Shown: positions 1 to 12,720 of the stretch, in pieces | Position numbering within the stretch: position 1 is the first letter of the stretch | How the letters are laid out: each line of letters starts with the position of its first letter | Origin: Ceriagrion tenellum | Lineage: Eukaryota > Arthropoda > Insecta > Odonata > Coenagrionidae | Assembly (NCBI GenBank): GCA_963169105.1 | Contig: OY720633.1 | Coordinates: 140,598,700 to 140,662,699 of the forward strand | DNA: 64,000 bases | Direction of reading: 5' to 3' | Notes under the pieces: generated by a model | The model's database searches: none | What the model saw: only the letters and a program-made list of their open reading frames with translations | What the model was told of the DNA's origin: nothing | Program-made: the position numbers and the translations under genes

Positions 1-545
1 ATATTCTAACCTTCCCAAAACCCCCACTTTCCTCCTCATCCCCACACGTTTCATCCGCCCTCACTTTCTTCTTTCTACTCTCCTTCATCCCCCTACTTCT
101 CCACCCCGATTCAACCTGCCTTCGTTTTCTCCAACCTCCCTCGCCCACCTCCCACCCAAAATCTCCTCCTCCCTCTTCCTCGTGATCCCTTGCCCCCCCC
201 CCCCCCCTCGCTCTCCTCCCCCGACCATCACCCGCCAAACCTCCCTCTCTCTCTCTCCGGTTTCCATAACGTTCTAATAGCTCGGAGTAAAAAGCGGTGT
301 CGAGACATCAAGGACTGGGGTGATGACCCTATCCATTATTCGGGAGGGTGAATATAGCGGCGGCGGCGGCGAGGCGAGGGACGGGGGATGGAATAGAGTT
401 GAGTGGGGTGGGCGCCGTGAGCACTTGGGTGTGGGAGGGACGGAGACGGGACAGCCACTATCCATTCGGGTGTGTTTTGAGTGCGGAGGAGGCGTTTTCT
501 GCAGGGATGGTGAAGCGCAGTGTGTGTGTTTTTTGTGGGTGGCCA
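1..545. other. Strand-asymmetric C/T-rich then G-rich low-complexity tract
   Basis: Positions 1-260 are almost pure pyrimidine on the plus strand, with a run of 15 C at 193-207 and a CT repeat near 244-258. Positions 340-530 switch to G/purine-rich sequence containing a short CGG repeat (about 357-371). The open frames here are Pro/Ser/Arg- or Gly-rich by-products of the composition and show no domain. No gene is supported. Confidence 0.6.
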
Positions 546-621
546 TGCCACATTTTCATAATAAATCTGTAGATGTCTTTTTTTTTATTTTTCCTGTTTT
601 TTAATGCGCTTCGTCTACCAA

Positions 622-651
622 GGATTATCTCGCGAGGGCATTAAAAATAAT
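622..651 (+). repeat. Dispersed 30-bp repeat, copy 1
   Basis: This stretch matches 1271-1300 at 27 of 30 positions and is more loosely related to 13553-13580. The third copy lies just inside a pogo-like terminus, so the motif may be internal sequence of an old pogo/Tigger-type element. That link is inference. Confidence 0.4.
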
Positions 652-1270
652 ATGACCGAGAAGAAAATTTGCCCGCGGGAGATTCGAGGCCACGACCGAT
701 CCCATCCAGTGCACGTCAAACCTGTTTAAACCGACCGCCGTGCACTTTGGCCTGTTTTACCATGTGGAAAAAATCTATGAGTTGAAAATCATGCACTAAA
801 AAATCAGCCCGGTAGCAATAATGTGACGAAAGTTTTGGAGAAGTATTGCTGCAATAATTGTTCCAGAGGTCCAAAGAAGGTCGTTCGGGATAATCGTTTA
901 TTAGTTCGTTCACGACTTTAAATGCACTCACTTTGAAGTCTTGCTTAACATAAGTCATTAATTGGTCATTGTATCTGCGGAATGATTTTGACTGGATAGC
1001 AATAATAGGATGGATAATATTGGGGGTGTATCAAGCAAATAATCTGGGACGGGGTACTAAAACCTTCTGCTCGAGATGAATCATTCCCATTTTAATTTAA
1101 CTCATACATCCGTACTTTACAACAAAATGTCAAACAATCAATGTATGTGGATGAGACATATCAGAGGACATAATCAGGAATGTAAATATTTTTTATATGT
1201 TTAAGGCTTATTAGTATAAAAACTTTTTGTTCACTCTTTGATGTGCCTTTTAATTGATTTCACTGCACAG

Positions 1271-1300
1271 GGATTGTTTCGCGAGGGCATTCAAAATAAT
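1271..1300 (+). repeat. Dispersed 30-bp repeat, copy 2
   Basis: Second copy of the motif at 622-651, in the same orientation, with the invariant core CGCGAGGGCATT followed by an A-rich AATAAT end. Confidence 0.4.
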
Positions 1301-3179
1301 TTATCAAATTAATAATGATGGAAAAATATATTAAGTTGATATTTTGCATCAAATGTCCTGTGCTCTTGTTGTTGATTTAAATAACAGCATTAAGCCATGG
1401 TTATTTGTGGCATAAATATAATTTTAACCTGTTATTTCATTTGCTATCGTATAGTCTATAGGTATCATTTTTTTCACTCCTTAGCTGAAGGTACTGAAGA
1501 TGCAAGCGTTTCCAATTTTTCTAGAAAATATTTGTCTATCTAAATTACGCGCATATTACCATAATTAACTTATATTTTGAAGATAGAACCAAAGAGCAAC
1601 AGGAAATATAGTATAGGGTATGGATAATTTTAAAATATATTGTGAGGCATTTACTGTGATTTGTTGCCTAAAATACGGACTTTCCGGTCGTATGAGTATT
1701 GAATAGCAAGACTAAATATTTTGAATATCCAATGCAGAAGAATATAATGATTTATGTAAATTTTGACTAGCTTGTTTACTTTAAAATTTAAATAGAAAAG
1801 CAAATATATTTACTCACTGAAATGAGGTAATCCACATGCACAAATCAATTTTCTTTAAGTATTCCAATAACTACATGTAACGGTATGAGAATCGCTTTGG
1901 TGCTATCTTTATGGGTAGTTGGCAAGTGAAGGGTCAATTTATTTTCACTCGAAAATTACAAACTTTGATATTTAGGCTGAAGGTGATTGACATAGGCGTC
2001 ATTGGCACAGCACAATTATTTCGTAAATATCTGTTGAGAGATGAGATTTTTAAAATGATAGGGAACGATTTTCAGTGATAAAAGCGAAGTACACTACAAA
2101 ACGCGTTGGGAATATAAAAATTGCGCCTACGATAATTAAATTAAGTGATAAGAAATTGAAATTAAAATAACCAAGGTAACCAAGTACTCAAATAATGGAT
2201 TTTGGCAATGGCAGAAAGGTATTTCCGGCATGTTTAAAACCACTTTCTAATTTATTGATTCCATGAAGTCAGGGTCGAAAGCCTACAAGATTCAAGTCCT
2301 ACACAAAATTCATTCTTTAATAAACCATACGACAAAATACTGAAAAATAAAGAATAGAAAATACTAAATTGCAATTTTGCATTTTTTAAATAAATTTAAA
2401 TGAAAAGTACAATATTTACTCTCCGAGAGGCCGTTTGAAGTTTCAAGAGCTTAATATATCACCACGACTCACGCCAGGAACCTATTCTCGGATACCTCAG
2501 GAGAAGATATTAGTGACAGTACACACTCAGCAAATGGTTGTATCCATACGTTATTATCAGCTTGCCAATAAAATCAAGAAAATCAATACTGAACAAATCA
2601 GGATATACCTCTTGTCATCCGATGATAATATGTATCAGAGGGCTTTGCATGTGTTTCCCAAACCCCTAAGTGTGGAAACTCAAACTTTCATCAAAATTTG
2701 AATCCATTTCTCTCGTGGATTGGTATCCACCCATACATGGAGATTCATATGTATGTCAGGAATCACTTGGATTTATGTATCAGTATCAGTCGAAGACTTC
2801 CCACCTTCCAAGACACCGGAAATTATATTAATACTAACCGGACCTGCCAACTTTCTCTCACTCTCCAACAACCTCTCACTTTTTTCCTTAACTTCAAAGT
2901 TTGCAACAGGAAATACATCTTCATGTACACGTTTCCGATGCGAGTGAAGAAAGGATAATTTTAACGATCCGCATGACATCTTTGTTCACTAAATAAAGAA
3001 CATTATAGATTTGATGGTGACCACCAGCCAGACTGGCCCAAATGAATCCCAGAAAACATCAACTAACATTTGCTCATCCCATATTTCTTTCCACGACTAT
3101 CTCCCTCTTTAGACTATCCCAGCGAGTATCACCGTGCATCCAATCGGGTCGGTTCCATTAAAAGACAAATCACCCTCGA

Positions 3180-3860
3180 ACGAGTGACGCGGGTGAGCGA
3201 TTGAAGAGCCGTGCGAGGCGTGAGTGATTGGAGGAAGGGATCTCTTGAAGGAGGAGGGCTGAGGGTTTTTAAAAGGGTATTGGAGGATGGGGAAGGGTTA
3301 AGGGAATCGTTTTTAAATGAGTAGGCTGGGAGAGAGAGACAAGGAGAGAGGAAGAGAAAGAACTTCACTTGTGTCCCGCTGGGTGTCAGCAGTGAAGGGC
3401 CATCCAAGAGGAAGCATATGAAGCAGTTGGCGTGCCATGCGGGGGGGCGGACGGCTGCTGGATGTTGGGGGGGGGAACGAATAATGCATGGAGGAAGTTT
3501 TCTATTCGGGATGGGGGAGGAAGAGGGGTTTGTAATAGTGGTGGGAGGTTTAAGCAGAAGTAAATATGTTCACCGTGGCGTTGATTGGGGGAGCATTGGT
3601 TGAGAGGGCGGGGCTGAAGGGGAGAGGTGGAACAAGGGAGGGGTGGAATTGGGGATGCTGCTGGTGTCACTCACTCTTGTCTCCTATTATGTGGCACCAC
3701 TCAGTCCCTACCTCTTGTTTTTCCCCCCATCCTCTCCTCGCTTGCCGATGCTTTGGCCCAATCTTTATGCCCTCCGGCTCCATTCCCTCCTCAGCTCCCC
3801 CCATACCCCTAACTACCTGGCTCAATCCCACTTTTCTACTCGTTGTCGTCTTTTTTTTCG
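3180..3860. other. G/A-rich tract switching to C/T-rich tract
   Basis: From about 3180 to 3660 the plus strand is strongly purine-rich, with G runs near 3440 and 3470. At about 3665 it flips to pyrimidine-rich through 3860. The overlapping frames here (up to 148 aa) change composition with the tract and resemble no protein family, so I do not call a gene. Confidence 0.55.
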
Positions 3861-4349
3861 ATGTCTTTGTTTTTTTGTTTGATTATAGTCAAAACAATAG
3901 TCGTCCGCCTCATCCCACTCGATTTTACCATTTCTACTCATCTTTAAATTGCTATCTTCATGTATGCATATTTGTCCGAAATTTTTTCCAGAAATCGTTA
4001 AAACAAAACTAGATTTCAGGCCTAACGTCAATAATTAAACTCTTTTAATTGCACCTACGCCAAAACGATACATTGTGATGAGTATCTATCTATTCATTTT
4101 GTTCCTTTTTACAAGGGATGGCCCTTTAAAATGCGAGCATATGACTGTGAACTCATTTCTCAACAATCTATAAAGATTTATAAGCACTTAACATTGAATT
4201 GCTGTCAATTTTCATGGCGAAAAGTTTAACAGTCAAATTGAAAATAATTTATCACTTAAATTTGCGCAGTGAAATGTTTTCCTAGTCTCTTTGTATCCTA
4301 TCTACAAAGTTTTTCTGCTTTTCCAGTTGCAAATGTTTTCATGTTAACA

Positions 4350-4998
4350 TAGATCTATTCGAGAGTACGAGAAAGAAGCTATTGTACACTTGTCAGGCCT
4401 CATTTAGAATATGCAGCTAGTATATGGGATCCATACGAGGAAGGTATGATGAAAGAGTTAGAGCGCGTGCAAAGGAGATCCGCTAGGTTTGTTAAAGGCC
4501 GTTATGATAATTGTATAAGTGATACGAGTTTAATAGAAGAACTAGGATGGGAATTACTATCAGAACGCAGGTTAAAATTTAGGTTAAACCTTTTAAGTAA
4601 ATTTGAAACCGATTTTTTCACAGATGATGTTAGATATATATTGAGAACCCCTGCGTATTATGCTAGGTTTGATCATATTAACAAGATTAGAGAGATAGAT
4701 TGTCGTACCGATAAAATGTCATTTTTCCCGCGTACCATAAGAGAGAACAATAGGCAGCGTAGCAAAGGGATAGGTAGGTGAAATATAGTTAGAGTAGTCT
4801 GTAGTGCATGATGCATGTAATAACAACCAATAAACCCCTCTTATTATGTAGACACTAACCATGTGACCCTATTATCTAGCATATCTTCATTAAATATCCT
4901 AGTTGCATGTCAATAGTGCATGTTTGGTAATCTTCACCCCCTGCCACACACCCTCGTGGTGGCTCGCAGGGTATTACGTAGATGTAGATGTAGATGTA
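4350..4998 (+). mobile_element. 5'-truncated non-LTR retrotransposon (Jockey/I/CR1-like), C-terminal RT end
   Basis: Translation of the plus strand from about 4394 reads LVRPHLEYAASIWDPY and continues to an ORF stop at 4781. This is the conserved segment downstream of the reverse transcriptase domain in arthropod Jockey/I/CR1-type LINEs. It goes on through ERVQRRSARFVKGRY and a terminal basic region. Only about 130 residues of the polyprotein remain; the endonuclease and the RT catalytic core are missing, which is the usual 5' truncation. The 3' end shows a short UTR and a GTAGAT hexamer tail at 4978-4998. Two minus-strand copies at 43819-44275 and 46925-47850 share the protein end, and the first also shares the hexamer tail. 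It is not functional. Assignment to a precise clade is uncertain. Confidence 0.8.
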
Positions 4999-6230
4999 TT
5001 CATGTTTTTAATTGTCATTCCTTTTCTTTAAAATGACTCTTTTTTAATGTTTTCATGCTTTCGTCGTTTATGGTAATGTTAACGTTGTCTTGGAATGGCT
5101 TCCTCCTAACCCTCATTCATTCCAGCTTGATAATGTTCAACAGTGAATTACTGTAAGGTAGATGGATATAATCGAGTTGAATGATGAAAGAAAATTAATG
5201 CTAACACTATATTTAGATAAGAGCTAATTCCCTTGTTAACATTCATTAATATATATTTGAAAAACTTAACTTTGACTAAAGTCAACTCATGAAAGACATT
5301 GAGGGATCAAAACATTGCAAAAGTTTCAAATGCATTGTGATCACAAGTAAATGACAAATTTCATCCTTTCCCTGTGAAAATTGGATATTTATCGATTTTA
5401 TTATGATCCTTAGAATATAACTAACCAAGGTTTTCAGCTGAAAACAACCTGACAATATTGCTAAAAATGTGTAAATTTATTTATTATTTTCTGGTACTTG
5501 TCTGACCTTTGGATTCTTCATTAGAACTGGAGATATTGCTATCGGCTATCCTAGAGCCAGGATCTTAAAATACACCTCGGGCCCTTATTTCGCGTTATCA
5601 TACATGGTGTTTCATTATCTGAGTTTATGGAACAATATCCTTTGAGCCAATGGTGCATTTAATGAGCGTACTTGCTGCTTTGCCACTGGAATTAGTTTTT
5701 GACGTTCATTTAAATCCTCAATAGTTCTGGCTCAAAGAGGACCCAATCTTGGGACCCAGGTCAGCACTATGGCTGCAATATATTCCATTCATCTCCTTTT
5801 CTAACAGCGGATTTCCCGTCAACCCGGACTCTGGCAAGTAATCATCGTTGTGATAAAAGACATTTTTTTGAAAAATGCGGTGGGTAACAGACTCCGCAGT
5901 CACAGCATCCATTGTGAAAAAAATAAGCCAATGTGTGGAAATAGGCTAAACGTTTATGAGAAGTAGGTACACATTCATACTGAACGAAGATTGAGAAACT
6001 GTTGGTGTAGCTTGCTAGCACAGATGACTTGCCAGCCTATCTTCCTGCTCCGCTCAAATTTAAGTGATTTGTTACATGGTGAATATCAACAGAACGGCAT
6101 CTCACTGGGTGATATTGCAGTTAAGCCCAGTTAGAATAGCTTTATTCGTTTTCAATTTGTTGTAAGTGTTATGGCACCAAGTTTAAGTGACGGGATGCTT
6201 GTAATTTTGCCAGAATAAGCTCGTTTGTGT
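4999..6230. other. AT-rich spacer, nothing recognised
   Basis: No frame, RNA gene or repeat in this stretch resembles a known family. The 64-residue minus-strand frame near 5718-5912 has no recognisable motif. Confidence 0.45.
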
Positions 6231-6234
6231 TCCA

Positions 6235-6790
6235 TGACAGTCCCCCTTTATTCCCATTGTCCTCTCGCGTTGTATCTGTTTTCCCTTCTCCCATCCCCAC
6301 CCACCCGCCCCCCTTCGTCGACTCTGTGCTCTCTCGTTCATGAGTGAGCGATATTCCTCTTCCTCATTTCCCCCTCCGCCCCCAACGCCCCCTCAAACCG
6401 TCCCTCCCCCCCTGTGATGCCCCATGTCTCTTCAATGCCTGCCCTCCTCCCACCTCCCCCAGCCCATCGCTCCAAGATATAACATGCCCAACCCCCCGCC
6501 GTCGTACCCTTTTCATATATATATATTTCTTCTTTTTTTTCTGCCTCGGCATTTTCGCTTGTAAATGTTTTGCATTGTCTCGTCCACGCTCTTTTTTTAT
6601 CCCTCCCATAATGCTCTCTTTCCCGTCTCTTTTGTGTCCTCCTCCTCTGTTTGTTCTCTGCCGTGAGAGAGAGAGAGAGAGAGAGACATAGAGACAGCGG
6701 TGATTTTCTTTTGTCTTCTCTGTATGCACGGCTCTATCTTTCTCCCTCTCTCGTACTCTTTTAACTCTTTCTCATACTCGTTCTTCGGAC
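6235..6790. repeat. C/T-rich low-complexity tract with TA and GA microsatellites
   Basis: The plus strand is C/T-rich from about 6240 to 6660, with a short TA repeat near 6517-6527. A perfect GA dinucleotide repeat lies at about 6664-6686, followed by more C/T-rich sequence to 6770. Frames of up to 121 aa here are compositional artefacts. Confidence 0.6.
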
Positions 6791-8980
6791 CGATAAGTGC
6801 TCACTGTAACTTACTGTGGATTTAAGCTTGGCGATATTCACTTCCACCCCCCCTCGCTCCCCGTCCCTCGTCCCAGTCTTCCACTCCTTTTCATTCCGAC
6901 AATCTCACCCAAACAAAACTTAAATCGCGCGGGCGTAATATTTTTACGTCGAATCTCTGGGAAGATAGCGCAAAACGCCGTCCTTCTTCCCCCGGCGTAG
7001 TTTCGGGAGCTTTATGAAGCAACGAGCTTTGATGCCTTGAGCAACGTTTACCGCTTTCGAACAGCATCATGGTACGCCTCGTAGTATAAGGCTAAGTGAG
7101 TATTTAAAAGCAGAAATTATAAAAGAAAGCTCAAAAAAATAGAGAGTATTCAGGCGATATTGATTATAATTTGAGCTTTATCGATGAAAAAGTAGATATC
7201 GATGTAATTTTCCAGAAATGAGTACGTCTTTAATTACGAAATAGGATTTGTCATACAACAACTAATGACAATGAAGTGCATCGAATATACATGGTTGGTT
7301 ATTCATTTTTTTGACAAAAATTGTGCAGCAATTTGTCCAGCCATAACCAAAAGAAGAAAGAAATAGTTTATAAAATGAAATAATTTTCAGGTTTTCCCGG
7401 CGAAAGAGAGCTTGGATACAAAATACCATGAAAATGTGCTTACACTGGACGATTGAATGCTAATTTCCATCAATTCATTGAATTATTTTCTTCTAATTTT
7501 AATTCTGAATTGGTGTCATCACAAACCATCATCTAGCAAAATGTATCAGGTGTCCCTTTCTCTAATCAGAGGTTATCAGCCTGAGTGGTTTATAATATTT
7601 ACTAATGAAAAAGCTCAAGTGATTAGAGGATACAAGTAATAGTTCAAATATGGCGCAAGGCTGACCGTAAATTGGTTAAGTGATTTTTAAATATTCTCCG
7701 GATTGGTGAACAATTGAAACTGTGATATTTACTACGAGGATTCCTCTCTTTATGTCTTTTTATAAATTGTATTTTGTGATAGATCCATGAATTAGAATTG
7801 GAAAAACATTATGTGTAATACATACAAAATTGGTGCATTCTATCTGAGCCTTTATAAAAAGAACTTCGTTTGCAATGATTCCTGGTTGAGTCATTTACTA
7901 AAAAGATCACTTCTCTGATATACCTCGGAACTGATGACTTAAATGCGCTATTAGTTTAACTAGAATATGATTAACTCAGTGAGTTGGTACATCTTGTTAT
8001 CTTTAGAGATATTACGGTCGTGACTTTTGCTTGTGATGTTGCTGTTAAAATTTCATTATCTTAAGCAAATTAATTTTTTCAGATGTTATTTCTCACTTTT
8101 CAACTGCTATAAAGAAATTAGAGTGAGGCTGAATTATTTCACGAAGCTATAAAAAATAATTTATTCATAGTTCTGTTGTTTTAGAATGAAAAAACTAAAC
8201 TTTAGTTCACAATCACTCAAAAAGATAATTTTTATTGGTCTCTGAATCAAAGAAATTTCATATTGACCATGTTTGAAATTTAAATTAACTTAGAAAAAAT
8301 ATTTTTCACCAACTTGTGCCTGGTGCAACGGAATCTTCATGGCATCGCGCAATGCAATTCAGTGTGATAGGAATGCTAAAAGTTTGGCATGGAATTGAAC
8401 TTGAAGAAATCTTTGCATTTATGAGAAAATTTTTCTGTTGATTACTCACTTGTAAGTATCATAAGACTACTTTTCTGTCCACCGACTGCTAATTGATATT
8501 TCAAAGCTAATTGCAGCTATTTAGTTTTTGTGGACCTTTATCTTTGATAAAATTCCATGAAGTTTTAGCTGTGACTGATAGTTGTGATCAATCGAAATCG
8601 ATTTATTCGGGATTTTTCGTAATCCTGTGCTAATTTTTCGGCGCCAATTTAAATTTACTAAGAGGACTAAGCTCGTCGAGTGCGCAGCGAAACGCTGTTT
8701 AGACTTCACATTAAACTCTAAACTAGTCAAGCGTATCGATAGCAAGTGTAATTTTAGCTCGTTAATGCAGCACACTCATTAATAGTGCACCTTGTTACGT
8801 TACTAATTACACCAGCGAACATCCTGCATTAGGACATTCGGCCAAATATTACTTAAAAGCTTTCGCGAGAAAAGACTCAAGGCTTCCGGGAACTCAATTC
8901 AACTCCGCGTGGGCCATGCTTTGCTTAATTTCTCCCTCCGCAAGAGTTTTTCCGGCGTAATTGACAAAATTACAGAGTCA
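6791..8980. other. AT-rich spacer, nothing recognised
   Basis: I see no coding frame, RNA gene or repeat that can be supported. Frames of 60-84 aa lack any family signature. Confidence 0.45.
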
Positions 8981-8984
8981 AAAA

Positions 8985-9600
8985 CAGACAAGAGACACGC
9001 GCGGGGCTATCATTCCCTCCCCTGCCTCGTGTCTTCTTCTCTCTCTCTCTTCCAGGCGTTTTTTTCTCTCCTCCATTTACCCCTCCTGCTTTACTCGTCT
9101 CTTCCATCCTCCCTTCCTTATTCCTCCTCCCGTGTCTCCTCTATTCCTCCACCCCTCCCACTCCAGACACTCACCCCCAGGTTACGCCCCCCTCCCATGC
9201 CACCAGCCAGCTTCCTATCTCTCGTTTGGACTCTGGTGAGATACGAGAGCGAAGGGGGGAAGAAGATCTCACGGCGCACTAACATTTACGTCTCATAAAT
9301 CCAAAGCTTCACTTCATCTTTATTTCTCGCCGACAGAGAACCTACGGAATTTTGGTCAATGTTTCCCCATACTCGCCTTTTCTCACCGTCTTTCTTCCCC
9401 ACCTCTCCTATTCATCCTCTCGCTGCCGAGTTATTTTCTGTTTTTTCCCCACCCACCCTCACCTGACCCTTGCTGTCGCCCATTTCCCTCGATCTTCATT
9501 TGTCCCGCACTTCTCTTTTTACCCTTCCCTTCACCCTGAAACTCTGACGACCGACTACCGCGCCAATCTTCCCTTTCCCCGCATACTCCGCCATGCTTGC
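8985..9600. other. C/T-rich low-complexity tract
   Basis: Two pyrimidine-rich blocks (about 9015-9200 and 9360-9590) are separated by a short mixed segment. The frames are Ser/Pro/Leu-rich and differ in every phase, as expected from composition and not from selection. Confidence 0.55.
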
Positions 9601-9632
9601 TGAATCAGTCTTCCACCTATGCATTAACTTAT

Positions 9633-9796
9633 GCATCGTTAACTTTTACCCTGTCTTTCCCGCCACATTTACTGATTTGATTATATTTTGTCCACATTAG
9701 TTAATATAACTTTGCATCGTTAATTTTATCCTGTCTTCCCCGCCAAATTTACTGATTTCATTATATTTTGTCCACATTAATCAATATAACTTTGCT
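9633..9796 (+). repeat. Two-copy tandem repeat, 81-bp period
   Basis: The unit starting with GCATCGTTAA at 9633 recurs at 9714, and similarity continues to about 9796. The two copies differ by scattered substitutions and no large indel, so this is a modestly old tandem duplication. Confidence 0.8.
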
Positions 9797-10950
9797 CCTC
9801 TCAGTTCTCATCTATTCAAGCCCTGTTCTTTGCGACTGTTTTAAGCTTATAAATTTTACCAACACAGTATTGCGCATAATTATGAGCCAGTCCAAATTAC
9901 ACATACTACAGCCATTTTGTATACAGTATTTCTTACACTTTGTCCTTATTCGCTCATCTTTATGCCATACTCAGATGAAAATCACGGTTTCAAAGTTCAT
10001 CGCAGTAATTTTAACTCTGATTTCACATACCTAATGGCTCAGAGCATTTAAGCGCTGTTTATCAATTTGGTTGTTGATGGTTGTTTCAGTATTTTATGCA
10101 TTCGACTTCGCGATTGTGTCGTCCGCTTGGAGTTTCCGATGATACGTTACACCGGCCGCTTGCAGCTCTCATTAGGCGCCATTTATCACGAGATGGCCTT
10201 CGGTGATTGATATTGAATTATATTCACTGGTCATCGTTCATCGGAGCCGAATGAAAATTTATCACCTAGGATTGATGATAGTTCCGAAAATCATCATTTT
10301 GATTTAAGAGAAAGCATCAATAAATGCAGAGACCGTTACTGCATCGCAGAATTGAGGGTAAATCTATTTTCAAATGACTGTACATCGTCAATTATCCATG
10401 CATGGGAGTATAGTGTTAGAGAAACTTGGTGTCAGTCACCTACACAAAGGTTGACATCAATGAGGGGAAGGAATGCCTCCGAGAGAATAACAAAGGGGAG
10501 ATGGAAGAATGTAGATCACGCCAGGGAACGCCACTGTCACAATTGCTCTTAACCTTATAGAGTACAATGGTGTCAGCGGCGCGTTAGGTGATAATGCTTA
10601 TTATCCAAGCAGAGCTGTATCAATTTGTGTGTTTGCAGCACATTTGAGAAGCCAGTCCAAACAACTGCATTAAGATGCTAAGGGAAAATTTTAATTAATG
10701 TAACTATCAGATTGAAATTGTGAGCACTAAATAATTAAAAGGGTGAGTTAGACGTAACATTGTGGAGAATTAATCATGATGGAGAAGAAAATGGTATTTG
10801 TACTCTTTCCAACAAAGTTATTTCACTGATCGGTTTCCGTAGTTATCGGCAGTTTTCTTGGTGATATTATTCAAGGTGACATAACTATCTTGAGAGTCCT
10901 TAATGCACACTGTAATCAAACACAGTGTGCCTCATTCCTTCATGTCATCA

Positions 10951-11272
10951 TAACCAGGTGTTTTGTCATTCAGCACATTTTCAGTGCAGCCCTCTCCGCA
11001 GTTTAGTCTCTACAGTAGGTACACTGCCAATGCAAATCATCCTTAGCAACTCAACCACAGTATTGTGCAACACAGTCAGGAAGACTGGTACTGCACTAAA
11101 GTCTGAGTTTTGGATATTTTAAGCTCATGTACTGCCCACCCGCAGTCGAGATTTGTTTCTCAGAATAGTATTAGGCCATTGAACTTCTCCCCAAAAAAGA
11201 TAGAATTCTGCCAAAATACCAACATATTTCACCACATTTGTTTTTATACCGGCACACAGCAGTTACTCCTCT
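10951..11272 (+). repeat. ~310-bp duplicated block, copy A
   Basis: This block starts near AACCAGGTGTTTTGTC and ends near CAGTTACTCCTCT. It is repeated in the same orientation at 11716-12021 with small indels; for example, copy A carries about 10 extra bases around 11017. No coding content is evident in either copy. The copies flank a 440-bp segment that ends in a foldback. Confidence 0.85.
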
Positions 11273-11591
11273 GAAACCACCTCTGAAAAAAAAGTGTGCT
11301 GTAAATAAGTTGAATCTCTTCTCCCACTGTACTGTACCTGGACTGGAAAGGTGCACAAGAATGTACATAACTTGAAACTAACAGTACAATTTACCATATT
11401 ACAGAGCATTTTTTGTAGTACATTTATTGCAACAGTACGTTACCAGCACTGTAATACAGAACACTATCAGCTCTGTTTTTAAAACAGAACAGTTCCTACA
11501 CTCTGTTGCAGCACATTTTGAATATAAAGCTCTGTATCTGGCGTTACTCAGCGGACCTCCTTCACAATGAATGAAAATTCACCTGGTAATT

Positions 11592-11715
11592 ATTCCACAT
11601 TTTATTTGAAGCAATACGGCATATCATGTCATCATATATATGCCGATATCAGGCACTTGATGATGGCATGATAAGCCGAAACCTAGGCCGTGTTGCTTCA
11701 AATGCAGTGTGGAAT
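11592..11715. repeat. Foldback element with a hammerhead-like core
   Basis: The ends 11592-11620 and 11687-11715 are imperfect inverted copies; a GAAGCAA / TTGCTTC pair and the outer ATTCCACA / TGTGGAAT pair are clear. In the loop, TTGATGA (11657-11663), a GGC/GCC stem and GAAAC (11678-11682) occur in the order seen in hammerhead ribozyme cores. The first core base is T where C is canonical, and one extra T precedes the stem. The foldback abuts the start of duplicated copy B. Ribozyme activity is only a guess. Confidence 0.5.
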
Positions 11716-12021
11716 CACAACCAGGTGTTTTGTCATTCAGCACATTTTCAGTACAGCTCTCTCCGCAGTTAGTCTCTACACTGTCAATGCAGTTTATCCT
11801 TAACAACTCAACCACAGTATTGTGCAACACAGTCAGGAAGACTGGTACTGCACTAAAGGCTGAGTTTTTGATATCTACTGCACACCCGCAGTAGAGATTT
11901 TTTTCTCAGGATAGTCTTAGGACCATGGAACTTCTACCCCCCAAAAAAAAAGAATTCTGCCAAAATACCAACATATTTCACCACATTTGTTTCCATACCG
12001 GCACACAGCAGTTACTCCTCT
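11716..12021 (+). repeat. ~310-bp duplicated block, copy B
   Basis: Direct repeat of 10951-11272, beginning exactly where the foldback at 11592-11715 ends. It shares ACCACAGTATTGTGCAACAC and the downstream AATTCTGCCAAAATACC segments. Confidence 0.85.
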
Positions 12022-12109
12022 ATGAACCTTTCAGATTTTGTTCTATCAGGGGACGAAACCCAGCCCCCGTATTGATTTGCTGAGCATTTATGCAGATGTC
12101 CTCATTTGC

Positions 12110-12720
12110 TTTTCATTCTAACCCCAAATTTCTCCCTCTGCTGAGACCTCCCCCCCTCTCCCTCTCTCCACTCGTCATTTCCATCTTCTTTCTCTCTCCA
12201 CCTCTTAAAAACACCCTTTTCCCTTCCATCCCTCCATTTACATCTTTCCCTTACGCCTAATAGCGTGGGTCATTACCGAGTCTTCTATATAATTCGCGCT
12301 CTCTGGCCCCCCGCCGCGAAGCTAACCAGTCGCTGCTGCTCTCTTCATTTCGAGGCCATGTACTCAGGGAAAGCGCCATTATCTCCCTCCTCCGACCCTT
12401 CTCTTCTCTTTCTCTCTCTGCATACCGCTGACGTCTCCTCGACAATCTGCCCGCACTCGCCGTCCACCCATTCGGTGTCTTCTTCCCCCCCCCTCCTCTG
12501 TCTCCACTTTCCCTTCGGACCACTCCCCCGAAAAACCTTCGAAGTGACCGTTATAAAAGGCCGCGGTCCTGCCCCCTTTCACCCAAAACTTTGCCTCGGA
12601 CATCGTCCGCACGTGCACACATGTGTGTATGTGTTACCCTCTCTCAGTTTTATGTTCCCCATTCTCTCTTCCCTCCCCTTCCTCAGCCTCTTTGCCGACG
12701 TCAATAGCCTCCGCTTTTAG
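12110..12720. other. C/T-rich low-complexity tract
   Basis: The plus strand is strongly pyrimidine-rich, interrupted by slightly CpG-enriched stretches (about 12295-12350 and 12540-12610). Overlapping frames on both strands (up to 151 aa) resemble no family. No gene call is made. Confidence 0.5.

Larger units (their letters stand above)
546..3170. other. AT-rich spacer, no gene seen
   Basis: This is AT-rich DNA with no frame resembling a known protein. It contains two copies of a 30-bp motif at 622-651 and 1271-1300 that match at 27 of 30 positions, sharing the core CGCGAGGGCATT. Otherwise I see no repeat, RNA gene or regulatory site that I can support. Confidence 0.5.

Noticed and set aside
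655..715. tRNA-like B box on the minus strand
   Set aside because: Only a partial match (CCTCGAATCTCCC) without supporting structure.
3566..4012. 148-codon plus-strand frame
   Set aside because: It crosses the R/Y switch at 3665, overlapping frames are open too, and no motif is seen.
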